The notes: generated from the letters alone by a model not told the origin. 64,000 nt of DNA from Sphaerosporella brunnea (GCA_008704415.1 VXIS01000082.1:88369-152368), one strand, 5' to 3'. Shown: positions 52,724 to 63,050, numbered from the stretch's first letter. Made by a program: numbers and translations.

Positions 52724-54498
52724 CGGTCGCACCTTGCCGAAGTTACTGAATTCTATTACCACTCGGGTTTCCACCAGCTGAATCTTTGTCCTCATCTTCT
52801 CGCAGTGAAATATCTGAACAGGGGCAACCCTCCACAAATTCCCATCCACAGTGTGTCGTTGGAATTCCAATGTGCGTTTGCTCCTCTCCCTGGCCAACTG
52901 GGACCGCAAAAATATCAGCAGTCGCTTTTTAGACCGGCCCCCTGAAGGACGCGGCGAGTGTGTACAATGCAACGCAAGCAGGAAATGCCGCTGCTGCCAT
53001 GGAGTAATCTGTGACTACGCTTCATTGATCTGTGCACCAGCCAATACTCTTACGTTTTGCATCAGGTGGTGATTTGCGAGTATGACTATTGAAAATCGGT
53101 AGTCCGGGGATTAGCAAACTTATACTACTCCAGAAGATCACTGCTCTTTGATGCTGTCCACGTTGCAGAGCCCAGCCAACATCAAATAGTAAGGGGAGGA
53201 AAACAGCTGGATTAGGACAGGTTCTGAAGCCCGAGAGATAACCTATGATAACAGAATTGCCGACATTTTACATGTGACGCGTTTATCCATGACCCATGCT
53301 TTGCAGTCGACCGTCGCCATGGTAGCCACAACTGTGAACACTACAGAATGCGCGCATACGCAAGTGAAGCTCTGAAAGCGACCATTGCAAAGAACTACGA
53401 TGGCAACTCGGATGCCGTTTAAACGCCAACCATTCAGGGGCTATGTCGGTAACGATGTTCTGGATTTCCAGTCTCTAGCGCAATATCCAACAGACCGGGC
53501 TGTAAAACAGCGAGTACTCTTGAGTGGGCTGTATGGTCCGGTTTGGATCTACTCTGGTGCTGATGACCCCTGAGATTGTAAGGAAGGAAGCAGCAATACC
53601 AAACCATGGATGTTTAGAATCGACGTTCACATAAATACAACACATAATGGGACCTTGGACAAAGGGACTGCGGTGATAGAGTGGAGAAATCAGCACTGGT
53701 AGGAGAGCAATGTGCTGGTGACAGTCGATCGTGCTACATGGATGAAAGCGGACGAGGTGCATCCAGTGACAGAAGAGAATGCTCTGGGCCGCATAGCAGC
53801 ACTCGGATTTGTGTATCCTATGAACATCTCATGCAGCTCACATGTCGAATCCCGATCTCGAGATGACGGTATAAACATCGCGTATGATCACGCCCTGGCC
53901 TCCGCAGGTGTCACTGCTTCTATCAGGGCTACAACTTACAGGCTGGAGAGACTGAACCATTGGAGTAATGGCTCAGACCCATAGCCACTTGCGGTCCCTG
54001 TTGGTCATAAAGCTGCACGCCTAGGAAACGCGTTTTCGGCGTCATCGTGTTGGCCGGCATTGATCTCCAAAATCCCACCCCAGACCCTGCATGCACTCCA
54101 ACAGGGGAATCTCAAGAGCGTGACCTCTGCTTTCAGGCCGGACTTTTGGGCCCTAACACCGTCCGAAAGAGATTATGTCTTAGACAAAGACTCATTTCTT
54201 GGTGACAGGTGTCCTCACACACATCGCATTGTCAGATCTACCAGTATTCAAGCGCATGAATAACATTATCCCATTTCGAGGTGATATGATTAGTTGCCAC
54301 ATTGAATGTGACCTTCTAGCTAGCTGAGGCCCCGCAGACTTGCCGCGGTTCCAAGTGAAGCCATTTCGGCCTCCTCGCCCGCCTGGACTGCGATCTCAAA
54401 TGACCACGTTGAGGAACTTCAAGTCACAGGCCCCCAATGTCGTCAACAAAATTGCAGGGCCCGCGATTCTAACGTTCTATGAATAACTGGAATAGAAC
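52724..54498 (+). other. Coding-like but unrecognised stretch
   Basis: Plus-strand frames at 52851-53072 (with CVQCNASRKCRCCHGVIC, possible zinc-binding), 53385-53573 (DVLDFQSLAQYPTDRAVKQR) and 53712-53984, and a further one at 54060-54263. None is recognised. Spacing would allow introns but I cannot prove a joined gene. The hAT element begins at its right edge. Confidence 0.3.
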
Positions 54499-56051
54499 TA
54501 GTGATGGACACGAGCCGGCTCGAGACGGGCTCGAGTCAACTCGTCCAATTGCCAGGCTCGGCTCGCGGGCTCGAGCTGCTCTACGCCGGACTCGAGCAAT
54601 GCTCGAGCCGTCCGACCTTTTACACAAAAATCAGCTGCATAGGGTCATACTAGCACAGGAACTGCATCGCGGGGTGATTTACATGGTACAAAAGTCTTGG
54701 TGATTGCACTGCGGAAACCACAATTTGCACAACCACAACAGCGTCTTCTGATTGAGAGCCACCGAAAAAAAATCCAGCTCATTCGCTACTATGTGGACTA
54801 TTTTTGCAGCCAGTATCAAGCCCTTTCATCAACTGTTTGTTGTTGTTGTACGCTGGATCGCTTAAAACGGCTCTATAACTCCTGTAGCTCAATATCAAGC
54901 AAATGTCATGTTCAAAACTTTTCAAAAACGGCTTCTGTTGAGCAATAATACATCTACCAGGCTGGCATTTTTTTAACACTGAACCTATTGAGATACACTC
55001 AATTTGGTGGACTCCGGTTTTCTTGGGGACGTGAAAACTGAGAAACCCCTGCCATGAGGAGATTAACCTCTGATTTGGTGACGATATTTGAAGTGCTTGT
55101 GGGTGTCTGAAAATTTTGAAACATCGTTTACAAGATCTTTTACATACGAAGTGTTAGATATGAGAGTCTTGAGGTCAACAAGCAAGAACCGGTGTTCTGG
55201 TGTTGAGCAGAAAGCGCGCATTTTCGCCCACTTTTGGCGCGGTTTGACAGAATCACAAAGACTTTTGTCTAGGAACTGTATGTAGGTTTGATATCCGTAC
55301 AGATCACTCTGAGAGGTCCGACAGCCCTGAAGAGGGGTTCAGAACAGCCTCGGCAGCTGAATCTGCACCCTCCGGGCCGCCATGGTCACTATGAATCTCT
55401 GTACCGTCTCCAGGCTCCAGCTGTACCCTCAACATCTGACTCAGTATCCGCCTCGGTACCAGAATCATAGTCTTCAATGGCGTCCACGCTCTGCTTTCCT
55501 GCAACTTGCTCGCGAAAAATTATTCTTCTTTTATGGAGAAAGGCGATGTAAGGTGAGCTCCGCTGCCCACTGAGTGTACGGCTTTCAGCTGCTTCATAAA
55601 AGGTATTTGGACGCAGTAATTAACGCGAATTCTTTGACTTGCGCCATTTTCCACTTATTTTCTTGTGGAACGCCTGCATCACATCGTCCTCTTCGTCAAC
55701 AGGACGCGGAGCAGCCGCCCGCTGGTCGAATCGGTGATCGATGCCGGACCCACTGCTGACAGGGACCGTCGACATGCTCAATTTGTTGTACTAGTGCACG
55801 TTCGGTCAAGTTGAGACGTGAGGACGGGCGGTGGTAGTTTGATGGGGGCGGGTGGCTTGAGATGGGGCTTGATGTGGTGAGATATCTAAGATCGGGTACC
55901 TGCACGATTCTATGTAAAAGCTCCAACCCAGCTCGAGCCCGACTTACCATCTTTCAAGCCGGCTCGAGCTCAAAATTCGGCCGGATCGAGTAGGCTCTAG
56001 CTCGGGGCTCGAGCAATTGACTCAAGTCGGCTCGGCTCGTGTCCATCACTA
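54499..56051. mobile_element. hAT-like element, 1553 bp, older
   Basis: Inverted termini TAGTGATGGACACGAGCCG (19 bp perfect) with CTCGAG-rich subterminal regions like the 19212-20416 element. The outer flanks AATAGAAC and CGTAGATC agree at only 5 of 8 positions, so the target duplication has decayed or is absent. The interior keeps short coding remnants; on the minus strand 55505-55300 reads DYDSGTEADTES, reminiscent of the acidic part of the other hAT element. No intact transposase. Confidence 0.75.
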
Positions 56052-56830
56052 CGTAGATCTGCACGTTCTTGAATCACTGAAGGCGGCTGATGACCTGTAT
56101 GTGGAGACTTATGAAAACCGTGCGCTGCAAAGCTGAAACGTGGTCCTGACGGCGCTGTCTGGGACGTGGGTAAGCTGAGCTGCATTAGGAAAGGCAGCAA
56201 AAAAGATAACGGCGGGTCGGAACTCAAGCTCCCATGAAGATTGGAAGATGGCGGTCAGACCACTCAGGCTAGCCGAGTGCCGGTGGCTACGGGTGAAAGT
56301 CACGGTCCTGCACTGCCACTACGTTTCGCACTTGCTTCCAGTCCGGCGGCCGTCAGCAGTACGGCATCAGTTTAGTACACTTCTTCAGATATCACGTCGC
56401 CCAACACCACAGCCTGAGGCCAGCGTTAGATTTAGGGGTCACCCTCCTGTACATCAAAGCCCTTGCACATCTTTTGCGTGTGATCTTCTTTCGAAGTAGG
56501 TGTTGTGTTTGGGTCTTTATGCTTCGATTTACTTCACCCTCCTTGCTTCAAGCTGCCCTTGCGACCATGCCCAGTGTCCTCCCTTGTCTTGCTATCCTTC
56601 CGAACCGTGGCTGTCGCAACCCTTTCTTTTTTCATCTTCAACCGCTCCTTGATGTCTCCTCCGGCCGTCGTTCCTCCCTCTTCCAAGACCTTCCTGCACC
56701 GAGCAAACTCGATGTCGATGAAGCGGCGAAATAATTCCAACCCTATGGTCGGCCAAAACCACCTCTTACCCGGCCTTCAGAAAACTATAAATACTGCCTC
56801 TTTTCACCTTTCCTGCAACTCATCACCCCC
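56052..56830. other. Unrecognised intergenic sequence
   Basis: A minus-strand frame at 56740-56534 (FARCRKVLEEGGTTAGGDIK, then KERLKMKKER) looks protein-like but is short and has no recognised family. Nothing else seen. Confidence 0.35.
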
Positions 56831-56896
56831 TTCCATCTCGGCTGGGGATGCTCTTTTACCTCCTTCCATCTCGGTTGGGGATGCTCTTTTACCTCC
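56831..56896 (+). repeat. 33-bp tandem duplication
   Basis: Two adjacent units starting TTCCATCTCGG(C/T)TGGGGATG and ending TTTTACCTCC, one mismatch. Confidence 0.9.
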
Positions 56897-56968
56897 TATC
56901 GCATACGCAAGAGACGGAGCAGATGCCACGTTCATCGCTCGCTCTAAGGTAATCACGCCCGATGCCTT

Positions 56969-57345
56969 CGACAAGTTTACAACCAGGCCCCGAACTGGTG
57001 GCTCAGCTAGGACTGGGTCATGTATCCCCCTCGTGAGATGAGGGGTATGCATGACCCCTTCGACGAGTTTACAACCAGGCCCCGAACTGGTGGCTCAGCT
57101 AGGACTGGGTCATGTATCCCCCTCGTGAGATGAGGGGTATGCATGACCCCTTCGACGAGTTTACAACCAGGCTCCGAACTGGTGGCTCAGCTAGGACTGG
57201 GTCATGTATCCCCCTCGTGAGATGAGGGGTATGCATGACCCCTTCGACGAGTTTACAACCAGGCCCCGCACTGGTGGCTCAGCTAATGACTGCCGACACC
57301 TGGTTCGTGCATCCCCCTTTCGAAGTGGGGATGCATGACGGGTAG
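56969..57345 (+). repeat. 92-bp tandem repeat of hairpin units
   Basis: Units start at 56969, 57061, 57153 and 57245, each opening CGAC(A/G)AGTTTACAACCAGG. Three full units carry an imperfect hairpin around CCCCTCGTGAGATGAGGGG flanked by GTCATGTAT and ATGCATGAC. The fourth changes after CTGGTGGCTCAGCTA and leads into different hairpins. Confidence 0.92.
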
Positions 57346-57404
57346 GCGGACTACCATTTAGGGATACGCTTGTCCGACTCCCCACTTAATGAAGTGGGGA
57401 GTCG
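57306..57404 (+). repeat. Two further GC hairpins closing the array
   Basis: Hairpin 2 lies at about 57308-57335: TGCATCCCC pairs with GGGGATGCA across a short loop. Hairpin 3 is perfect: 13-bp stem 57375-57387 (CGACTCCCCACTT) with 57392-57404, loop AATG. Confidence 0.9.
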
Positions 57405-57781
57405 TGACCAGCCATTATCAGTTCGACAAAAACAGGAGGTTTTTAAAGGCTATTACGGCGATGCTGAAGGCCTTTCTTTCCTCCTGGCCGTTGTGGGCGA
57501 TGCCGACAACGCGCGAAACAAAAAAATCTTGCTACTTGGCTGATAGCGAGGTGGTGAGATTTGACTCGGACTTGCAACTACCTCGAAGTCTTTCCCTTCT
57601 CAGAGAGGTGTGGAGAAACATATATCCATATCCTCACATAAACGTTGCGCTTGTTGGAGAACCATGACATTCGTGTAGTCTGGCTCTTGAAATAGCTCAT
57701 TCACCAAGAAATCATGATTAAGTGCGAAAAAATATTTTCTCTCACCATGTTTTGAGGACTACCGCACTGGCAAAACTAATA

Positions 57782-58175
57782 GGGGAGTTCAGACTGGCGG
57801 GTTTTCGCTTGGTTTTGGGTGTGAAGTTTTCGTGTTAAAACTAGACGGAAAACTTGGTTTTGGTCTGAACTTCCCCGGGGAAAAGTAGATCAAAAAAAGG
57901 TTTTTCTTAGTGGGGGGAGTCTAGGCGAGCGAAGTCTTCTTTCCAACTGGCAAGTGAAGTAAAGGAAAGAAAGCGAAGGATGGGGGAGTCAGAGCAAAAA
58001 AAAATTCACTAGCGGAGAAACTTTCTGAGAGAGAAACCAGCGAAACTTTACAAAAAAAGAAGAACCGCCTCCGGAGAAGTTTCGACACAAGGGTTTTTCC
58101 GTGAAGTTTTGGCATCAAAACTTGGCGAAGTTTTACCCCCAAAACCCGGCGAAAACTCGCCAGTCTGAACTCCCC
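57782..58175. mobile_element. 394-bp MITE, TA target
   Basis: Termini GGGGAGTTCAGACTGGCG(G/A) are inverted, with TA on both outer sides (57780-57781, 58176-58177). AAACTT/AAGTTT-rich interior is itself partly foldback. A half copy lies at 62413-62615. Confidence 0.8.
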
Positions 58176-58269
58176 TAATGAGGGGTCACCATGCAACGCC
58201 GCGCGAGGTTCGAGCTGCTAATCCAGCTATTCAACTCAATTCGGTTCTTGTACATGAAAGTGGTTGACG

Positions 58270-58468
58270 TGTAGGTGTCGAGCGTAGCCGAAGTTGTGGT
58301 GAAGGATGGTGATGGGAAAAGCAATTATATTATTACTGTCTCACAGGCTAATCTAAGTGCGTTTATATACACCTCCTAGCCTCACTAATATCACTCGGTA
58401 TTCCATCACAGTATCTCACTCGTCCTATCACTCGTCCTTATCCGTGCCTAGAAAGCCAATTTCCAACA
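58270..58468 (-). mobile_element. Solo copia-type LTR
   Basis: Minus strand runs from TGTTGGAAATTGGC (58468) through a TATA box (GTGTATATAAAC) to CGACACCTACA (58270), i.e. TG...CA ends, 199 bp. No clear 5-bp target duplication. Its promoter-proximal 126 bp match 50180-50306. Confidence 0.65.
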
Positions 58469-59470
58469 CTCTATGTCAAACATAAATGCGCACTTGTGTT
58501 GGAATGGTAGAGTCATCTTCCATGATGGGTTTTGGTTGGCAAGAGACGAGGCTGAACTGGGCGGTTCAGGAGAGTAGAGTGTCAGTCGTTCTGACTGCGT
58601 TGAACCTATCGCAGATGATGGCGCTGGATCTGTCAACCTGGATCTGGTTATCGCGTCCTGAGGAGGGCACCTTCGAGTGAACCAGGCAGCCAGCAGAGAG
58701 CGTTTGGCAAGCCGTGAGGGAGACAGGCCTCGGAAATTCGGGTGATCCTTCTGCGACTGGAGGACCCTTGATTGCTCCAACCAGGAGCGAGCGACGTTTC
58801 GCCGATCCCGATGATAGGCGTACAGACACGACTCAGCACCCTAGCAAAACCTGCTCGGGCCGTCCCGCCTAGGTCTTGCTGCATTGCATGGAAGCAGGAT
58901 TTAAACGTTCTGGCACAGGTGATAGTGGGCTGGCATCGCCTTATGCCCTGGCTCATGTCACGGCCCCGAGCGTGGCAACCATTTGTGCCGGATGGCGGTG
59001 TGGGCCCCATTCAAGCGTAAACTGGCTTAATGACTTTACAACGGGTGACTGGAATTTGGAGGTGTTTTGCTAGCGCTGGGTCCCCGGACATGTCCTCTTT
59101 TTTGGTTCGTTTTGTTTGGGTGACACCGGGATTTCCTTCCTCCATGTAGAGTATGAAAAGATAGCCTCGCATCAATTTGAAAATTTTGCATCGGTGTTCA
59201 CTGATGTCATCGGTTTCGTCTTTCAACATTTTAGGTGGTAAGTCTAATCATCATTTGCAGTTAAGCCAACCCTCACACTGGAAGCACAATGCCAGCTATT
59301 CTTTTAGCATTTTTCGAGCGATATTGTAGACTGAAATTTGCAGCAAAGTTCGACGAAACCACAAAGGAAATGAAAAAGGTGAAGCCTCCCTAAGCGACTA
59401 TCCCCAACCACTAAAAACCGCGATGAAATATTGTAAAGAGAATCGAAGGAAACAAAGAAATAAGAGCGTC
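58469..59470. other. Unrecognised intergenic sequence
   Basis: Overlapping frames on both strands at 58486-59020, none with a domain. No repeat recognised. Confidence 0.4.
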
Positions 59471-59644
59471 TCAGGGGATGATGCGTACGTAGTCCCGACA
59501 TATCTGGCACGTACTCGGGGGGTCCGGGCTATGCAGAGTACCGCAGCGCGGACACCTCCATATCAAGAACGTGCCGCAATGACTACAATCCAGCCACCAC
59601 GTGCGCTGCTGCCCGCAGCTTCGACATTCCTCAACCAAAGCCAT
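59471..59644 (-). CDS. Four-CxxC zinc microprotein, copy 3 (diverged)
   Basis: 57 aa, too short for common ORF thresholds. It starts at ATG 59644 (MALVEECRSCGQQ) and has knuckles CRSC (7-10), CSHC (20-23), CPRC (31-34) and CQIC (46-49), then CRDYVRIIP. Knuckle number and spacing equal those of the other copies while most other residues differ. The GAGACGCT following the stop and the upstream CCAAAACAATCAACACTCAC leader are recognisable versions of the flanks of copies 1 and 2. It lies in tandem, same strand, 1.3 kb from copy 2, with a miniature element inserted between. All eight cysteines are kept, arguing for function. Confidence 0.65.
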   Translation of the reverse strand: MALVEECRSCGQQRTWWLDCSHCGTFLIWRCPRCGTLHSPDPPSTCQICRDYVRIIP

Positions 59645-59996
59645 TGTGTTTTTTGGAAAAGAGATTTAGTATTAAGGTTGATCGGATGTGATTTTCGGAT
59701 GTAGATGAACTAGTGAGTGTTGATTGTTTTGGTGGCTTCTGCTTTAGATGGCGTGTTCATCTAAGATATAGCTTTGGTTCAGTTTTCAAGATGGGAAAGG
59801 GATTAAATGCGGAGTTGAAATTATACTGATAGGTCCCGATTTTCATCATGCCTGTAAGATTATTGCACTCAGTATGATTTCTCTTACGTATTTCCTTACT
59901 AAAGCATAAAACTACGTCACAGTAACGATGGTATAATGTCAGTATTCTACGAGTTTTTTTTACCTTTCTTTGCTACATCATTTGGAACCTTCTAGC

Positions 59997-60330
59997 TAGT
60001 GTTCCTAATAGCCGGCCCAAAAAGCCCGGCTGTCTGGGCGGGCTGCCAAAAGGCTGTCTCAAAATCACGACGGGCTGGTTGTCGGGCTGTCGGGCTGCCA
60101 AGAACTTTCGACTGAGGTGAACCTGTCATGCAACCATCAGTTTGACCTAGTTACGTCGTAAACTGAAGAAACGGAAGAGTGTTTCTCCGTAGCTGCTGCT
60201 CCATTCCCCATAGCGCATGATCCCTGCACCCGCTGGAAGCCCGCCAGCCAGCCCGACATGGGCTGCAGCCCAAACAGCCCGCCCGTTTTTTCGATCAGCC
60301 CGACGGGCGGGCTGGCTATTAGGAACACTG
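59997..60330 (-). mobile_element. CAGTGTTCCTAAT-type MITE, 334 bp
   Basis: Inverted termini (T/C)AGTGTTCCTAATAGCC and CAGCCCG-rich subterminal blocks. Its centre matches the fragment at 4011-4182. No clean 8-bp target duplication at the edges. The surrounding repeat (59866-60760) matches 61380-61900, where this stretch is absent, but the inserted tract is longer than the MITE, starting near 59953. Confidence 0.8.
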
Positions 60331-60344
60331 ATCGCAAGGCAGAC

Positions 60345-60580
60345 TGTGTAGGTCTTGTGACCATCATTTTCTTGTTTTACAAATTTGTCACCAAGCTATG
60401 ACTTCATGTTATGACATCATGTATTTGGCATCGTTGGCTATAAAACCTGCGAGCGTTTGCTGTTCACTCTCTTTCTCTTCTTTGGAGACGGCCTTTCGAG
60501 CAGCCCCGATTGTATCGATTATCATCAATAAATGGCCTGTTTTCGAGTATCCTCTCAGTAATTATCAAGTCTGGTACACA
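60345..60580 (+). repeat. LTR-like repeat upstream of CxxC genes, copy 1
   Basis: 236 bp with complementary ends TGTGTA...GGTACACA, a TATA box (GGCTATAAAA near 60435) and AATAAA (near 60526), the layout of an LTR. Flanks outside the ends are also shared with copy 2, so both come from one block duplication. Solo LTR or conserved promoter remain alternatives. Confidence 0.45.
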
Positions 60581-60739
60581 AAATATTCTCAGGTTATTTG
60601 CATCTGTAAAACCGCAGATCTATATATACGCTCACGCAAAGGTTACAGCCAAATCCCGTTTTCTCCGACACCGCATAGACAAGCTGTTTTGCTCATAATT
60701 ACCGGTTTTCCGTGTTGAGGTAGTGACACTCTGTGAATG

Positions 60740-60985
60740 AAACCCACGGGAGGCAGCGTCTCGCTCTGTGTTTAACCATTTTGATTGTGCATGTGCAGCT
60801 TGCGACTGCATACATCTGCACACCTCACGTTACATAAGATGTGTGCCACCTGATTAATACAATATATATATTACAATACTACATACGAAAGATAAACTGA
60901 AATTTGTTATCCGCTACCAGCAAAAAACCGCATTGAAGACATTATAAATACAATCTAAGGAAAAAAAAAAACAAATAACAGCGTC
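60740..60985 (-). promoter_or_regulatory. Conserved 3' flank of CxxC gene
   Basis: About 245 bp following the stop of copy 2 match the 3' flank of copy 1 (46032-46290) at roughly 95 percent by eye, including the T-run, GCTGGTAGCGGATAAC and CAGTCGCAAGCTGCACA blocks. Probably the 3' UTR and terminator. Confidence 0.55.
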
Positions 60986-61165
60986 TCAGTGCATGCTTCT
61001 TGCGCTCTCCCGACATACGTCGCACATACGAAGGGGGTCTGGTTGGTGCCTGAAGCCGCAGCCCCAACACCCAAATAGGAAGTTCGCGTAGCAAACTTGA
61101 CACTGTGCCACGAACGTTTCACCCCCCCCACATTTTGGACATAGCGGCACCTCAGGCGTAGACAT
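60986..61165 (-). CDS. Four-CxxC zinc microprotein, copy 2
   Basis: 59 aa from ATG 61165 (MSTPEVPLCPKCGGGET). Knuckles at 9-12 (CPKC), 22-25 (CQVC), 33-36 (CWGC) and 48-51 (CDVC), ending CRESARSMH. The longer upstream frame is 5' leader shared with copy 1 and is not counted. Compared with copy 1 the coding part shows about 21 differences in 138 aligned nt, mostly changing residues, and a 12-nt indel, while the cysteines, FLFGC and CDVCR are fixed. Predicted two zinc ribbons; no signal peptide. Head-to-head with the small hydrophobic frame at 61935, as copy 1 is with 45643. Role unknown. Confidence 0.7.
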   Translation of the reverse strand: MSTPEVPLCPKCGGGETFVAQCQVCYANFLFGCWGCGFRHQPDPLRMCDVCRESARSMH

Positions 61166-61370
61166 TGTGTTTTCTGGAAAAGAGTTAGTATTAGTGTTGA
61201 TTGGATGAGGGTTTCGGATGTAGATGTGTTGGTGAATGTTGGTTGTTTTGGTGGCTTCTGTTCGAGATGGCGTGGTTAGATATAGCTTTTGTTCAGTTTT
61301 CAATACAGGGACGTGCTTGAATGCGGAGTTGAAAGTATATTGATAGGTCCCGATCTTCATCATGCCAAGG
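61166..61370 (-). promoter_or_regulatory. Conserved 5' flank of CxxC gene copy 2
   Basis: Counterpart of 45665-45839. Similarity ends near 61370 on the far side, after which copy 2 has the LTR-like block absent from copy 1. Confidence 0.6.
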
Positions 61371-61492
61371 TGGACAGTGTAAGGTTATTGCGCTTAGTAT
61401 GATTTCTCGTACGTATTTCCTTACTAAAGCTGTACAACTATGTCACAGTGGCGATAACACGATGTCAGTATTCTACGCAGACTGTGTACGTC

Positions 61493-61730
61493 TTATGACC
61501 ATCATATTCTTGTGTTACGAACTTGTCACCAAGCTACCCATGTTATGACATCATGTATTTAGCACCTTTGGCTATAAAATCTGCGAGCGTTTGCTACATT
61601 CATTCTCTTTCTCTTCTTTGGAGACGGCCTTTGGAGCAGCCCGATTGTATCGACTATCATCAATAAATACTGAGTTGATCAGTGACCTGTTTTTGAGTAT
61701 CCTCTTGGTATTTATCAAGTCTGGTACACA
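61493..61730 (+). repeat. LTR-like repeat upstream of CxxC genes, copy 2
   Basis: 238 bp, TGTGTACGTC...CTGGTACACA ends, TATA box near 61572 and AATAAA near 61663. About 85 percent identical to 60345-60580. Confidence 0.45.
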
Positions 61731-61934
61731 AAAGATTTTAAGGGTTTTCGCATTGGCGAAACCGCGTGTCTTATATGCTCACGAAAAGGTTACAGCCACA
61801 TCCCGTTTTCTGCGACGCCGCGTAACCACCTAGGCCTTTTTGCTCATAATGACCGGTTTTCCGTGTTGAGGTAGTTACACCCTGTCAACGAAACCCAAGC
61901 GCGAAGTTTTGGCAGCCTGGTTCGAACCGGAGCT

Positions 61935-62159
61935 GTGATCGCCATGATCGGCGTCATCATCGTCACCTTGAATGGCATTAGAATAAATGTTCGACCTACA
62001 TTTCCGCCTTTTCATTTCCGCCTGATAGACTACCATGAAGTGTTTGAGACAGAGACAGCGTTCAGCATGTCAAACGCCCGGGTATCGATCCCGGAGGCGC
62101 TACAAGTAAATGTTTTGCGCATCCGATGGCATCTCTGCCCACGTGAAGTGCTGCTCTGA
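61935..62159 (+). CDS. Small hydrophobic protein, second copy, uncertain
   Basis: 74-aa frame (start uncertain) homologous to 45413-45643. Shares AM.GVII, I.IN, F..FHF.L..YH.VF. Reads through the position where the other copy stops. Indels between the two copies keep the frame, which favours past coding function, but support is thin. Confidence 0.3.
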   Translation: MIAMIGVIIVTLNGIRINVRPTFPPFHFRLIDYHEVFETETAFSMSNARVSIPEALQVNVLRIRWHLCPREVLL

Positions 62160-62412
62160 CCTGAATTTCGGCGCGCGGTGACATACCGGCATCGTCGGTC
62201 CTTATAAACCTATTACGGCCTTTTCATGCGCCTCGCATATTGTCCCCGCCTCGCGTATCCATGCTGAAGGGTGTTGCGGGGAGGCGATGTGATGTTTTTC
62301 CCATGCCGACTGGTTCTTTTTTATGTCAAGCTGTCGGTTGATGTTGGGGCCACCGACAAAAAGCACAAGCGCGATTGCGAAGAACTATTACTAACCGGGA
62401 GGGCGCGCTGAG

Positions 62413-62615
62413 TAGGGGAGTTCAGACTGGCGGGTTTTTGCCGGGTTTTGGGTGAGGTTTTTGGTACCGAAACCAAGCCCAAAAACCCTTTGTTGAAACT
62501 TCTCGGGAGGTGCTTCACCTTTTTTTTGTGAGGTTTCGATGGTTTCGCCCCGAGGTTTCTCTCTAGCGGAAACGAAAAAAATTCTTCCATCCTCCGCATT
62601 GCATCTCCTACCACC
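62413..62615 (+). mobile_element. Half copy of the 57782-58175 MITE
   Basis: Begins TAGGGGAGTTCAGACTGGCG and follows the reverse complement of the other copy for about 200 bp. The second terminus is missing. The pre-insertion sequence is visible at 47060-47080 (GCGCGCTGAGTGGGTA), so the insertion point is right after GCTGAG. Confidence 0.75.
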
Positions 62616-62789
62616 TACCCCATCTACTCGACTATAACACATACCGCTATCTGGTGAAATATAGAGTTCCCGAGATCTCGGTTGTAACCGAGAAGGTGAA
62701 TTCAGACGTCGGCCGCACAAAATCAATCGCTGGTGGCCACGATGGTGGTGACGACGCGTGGGTGCCGGCTATGAGCTCACCATCAAATG

Positions 62790-62842
62790 CCGCGGCATGC
62801 AATCCTCCACAGCGTGCAATCCTTCACAGCGTACAATCCTCC
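62790..62842 (+). repeat. 17-bp repeat, three units, at LTR edge
   Basis: GC(A/G)TGCAATCCT(C/T)CACA units repeated nearly three times, ending exactly where the copia LTR begins. Confidence 0.75.
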
Positions 62843-63039
62843 TGTAGAGAATTGAGGAGGAGCGATGGTATGTATTGAGCTATTTTTCTAGAAACAAGGA
62901 GACGGGCGCCTTATTTATTCAGGCGCCCTGGCATCTAGAACCTCGCTACATATTGCAGTGTTCTTGAGTCTTAGACTCACAGACGCGTCACCTTCTTTTA
63001 TCAATGACGCTGTTAGACTCCTTATCAGGAGTCCCAACA
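62843..63039 (-). mobile_element. copia 3' LTR
   Basis: 197 bp, minus strand TGTTGGGACTCCTGATAAGG ... TTCTCTACA, with a polypurine tract (CTGAGGGGGAG, 63050-63040) directly before it. AATAAA-like sequence lies near 62918. It belongs to the element whose RNase H is at 63536-64000. Confidence 0.85.
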
Positions 63040-63050
63040 CTCCCCCTCAG

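Noticed and set aside
56505..57041. 178-codon plus-strand frame
   Set aside because: Runs into the tandem hairpin array; the C-terminal part is translated repeat.
62075..62110. T-arm-like CCGGGTATCGATCCCGG
   Set aside because: The homologous sequence at 45460 has lost the pairing and keeps the open frame, so it is not a tRNA.
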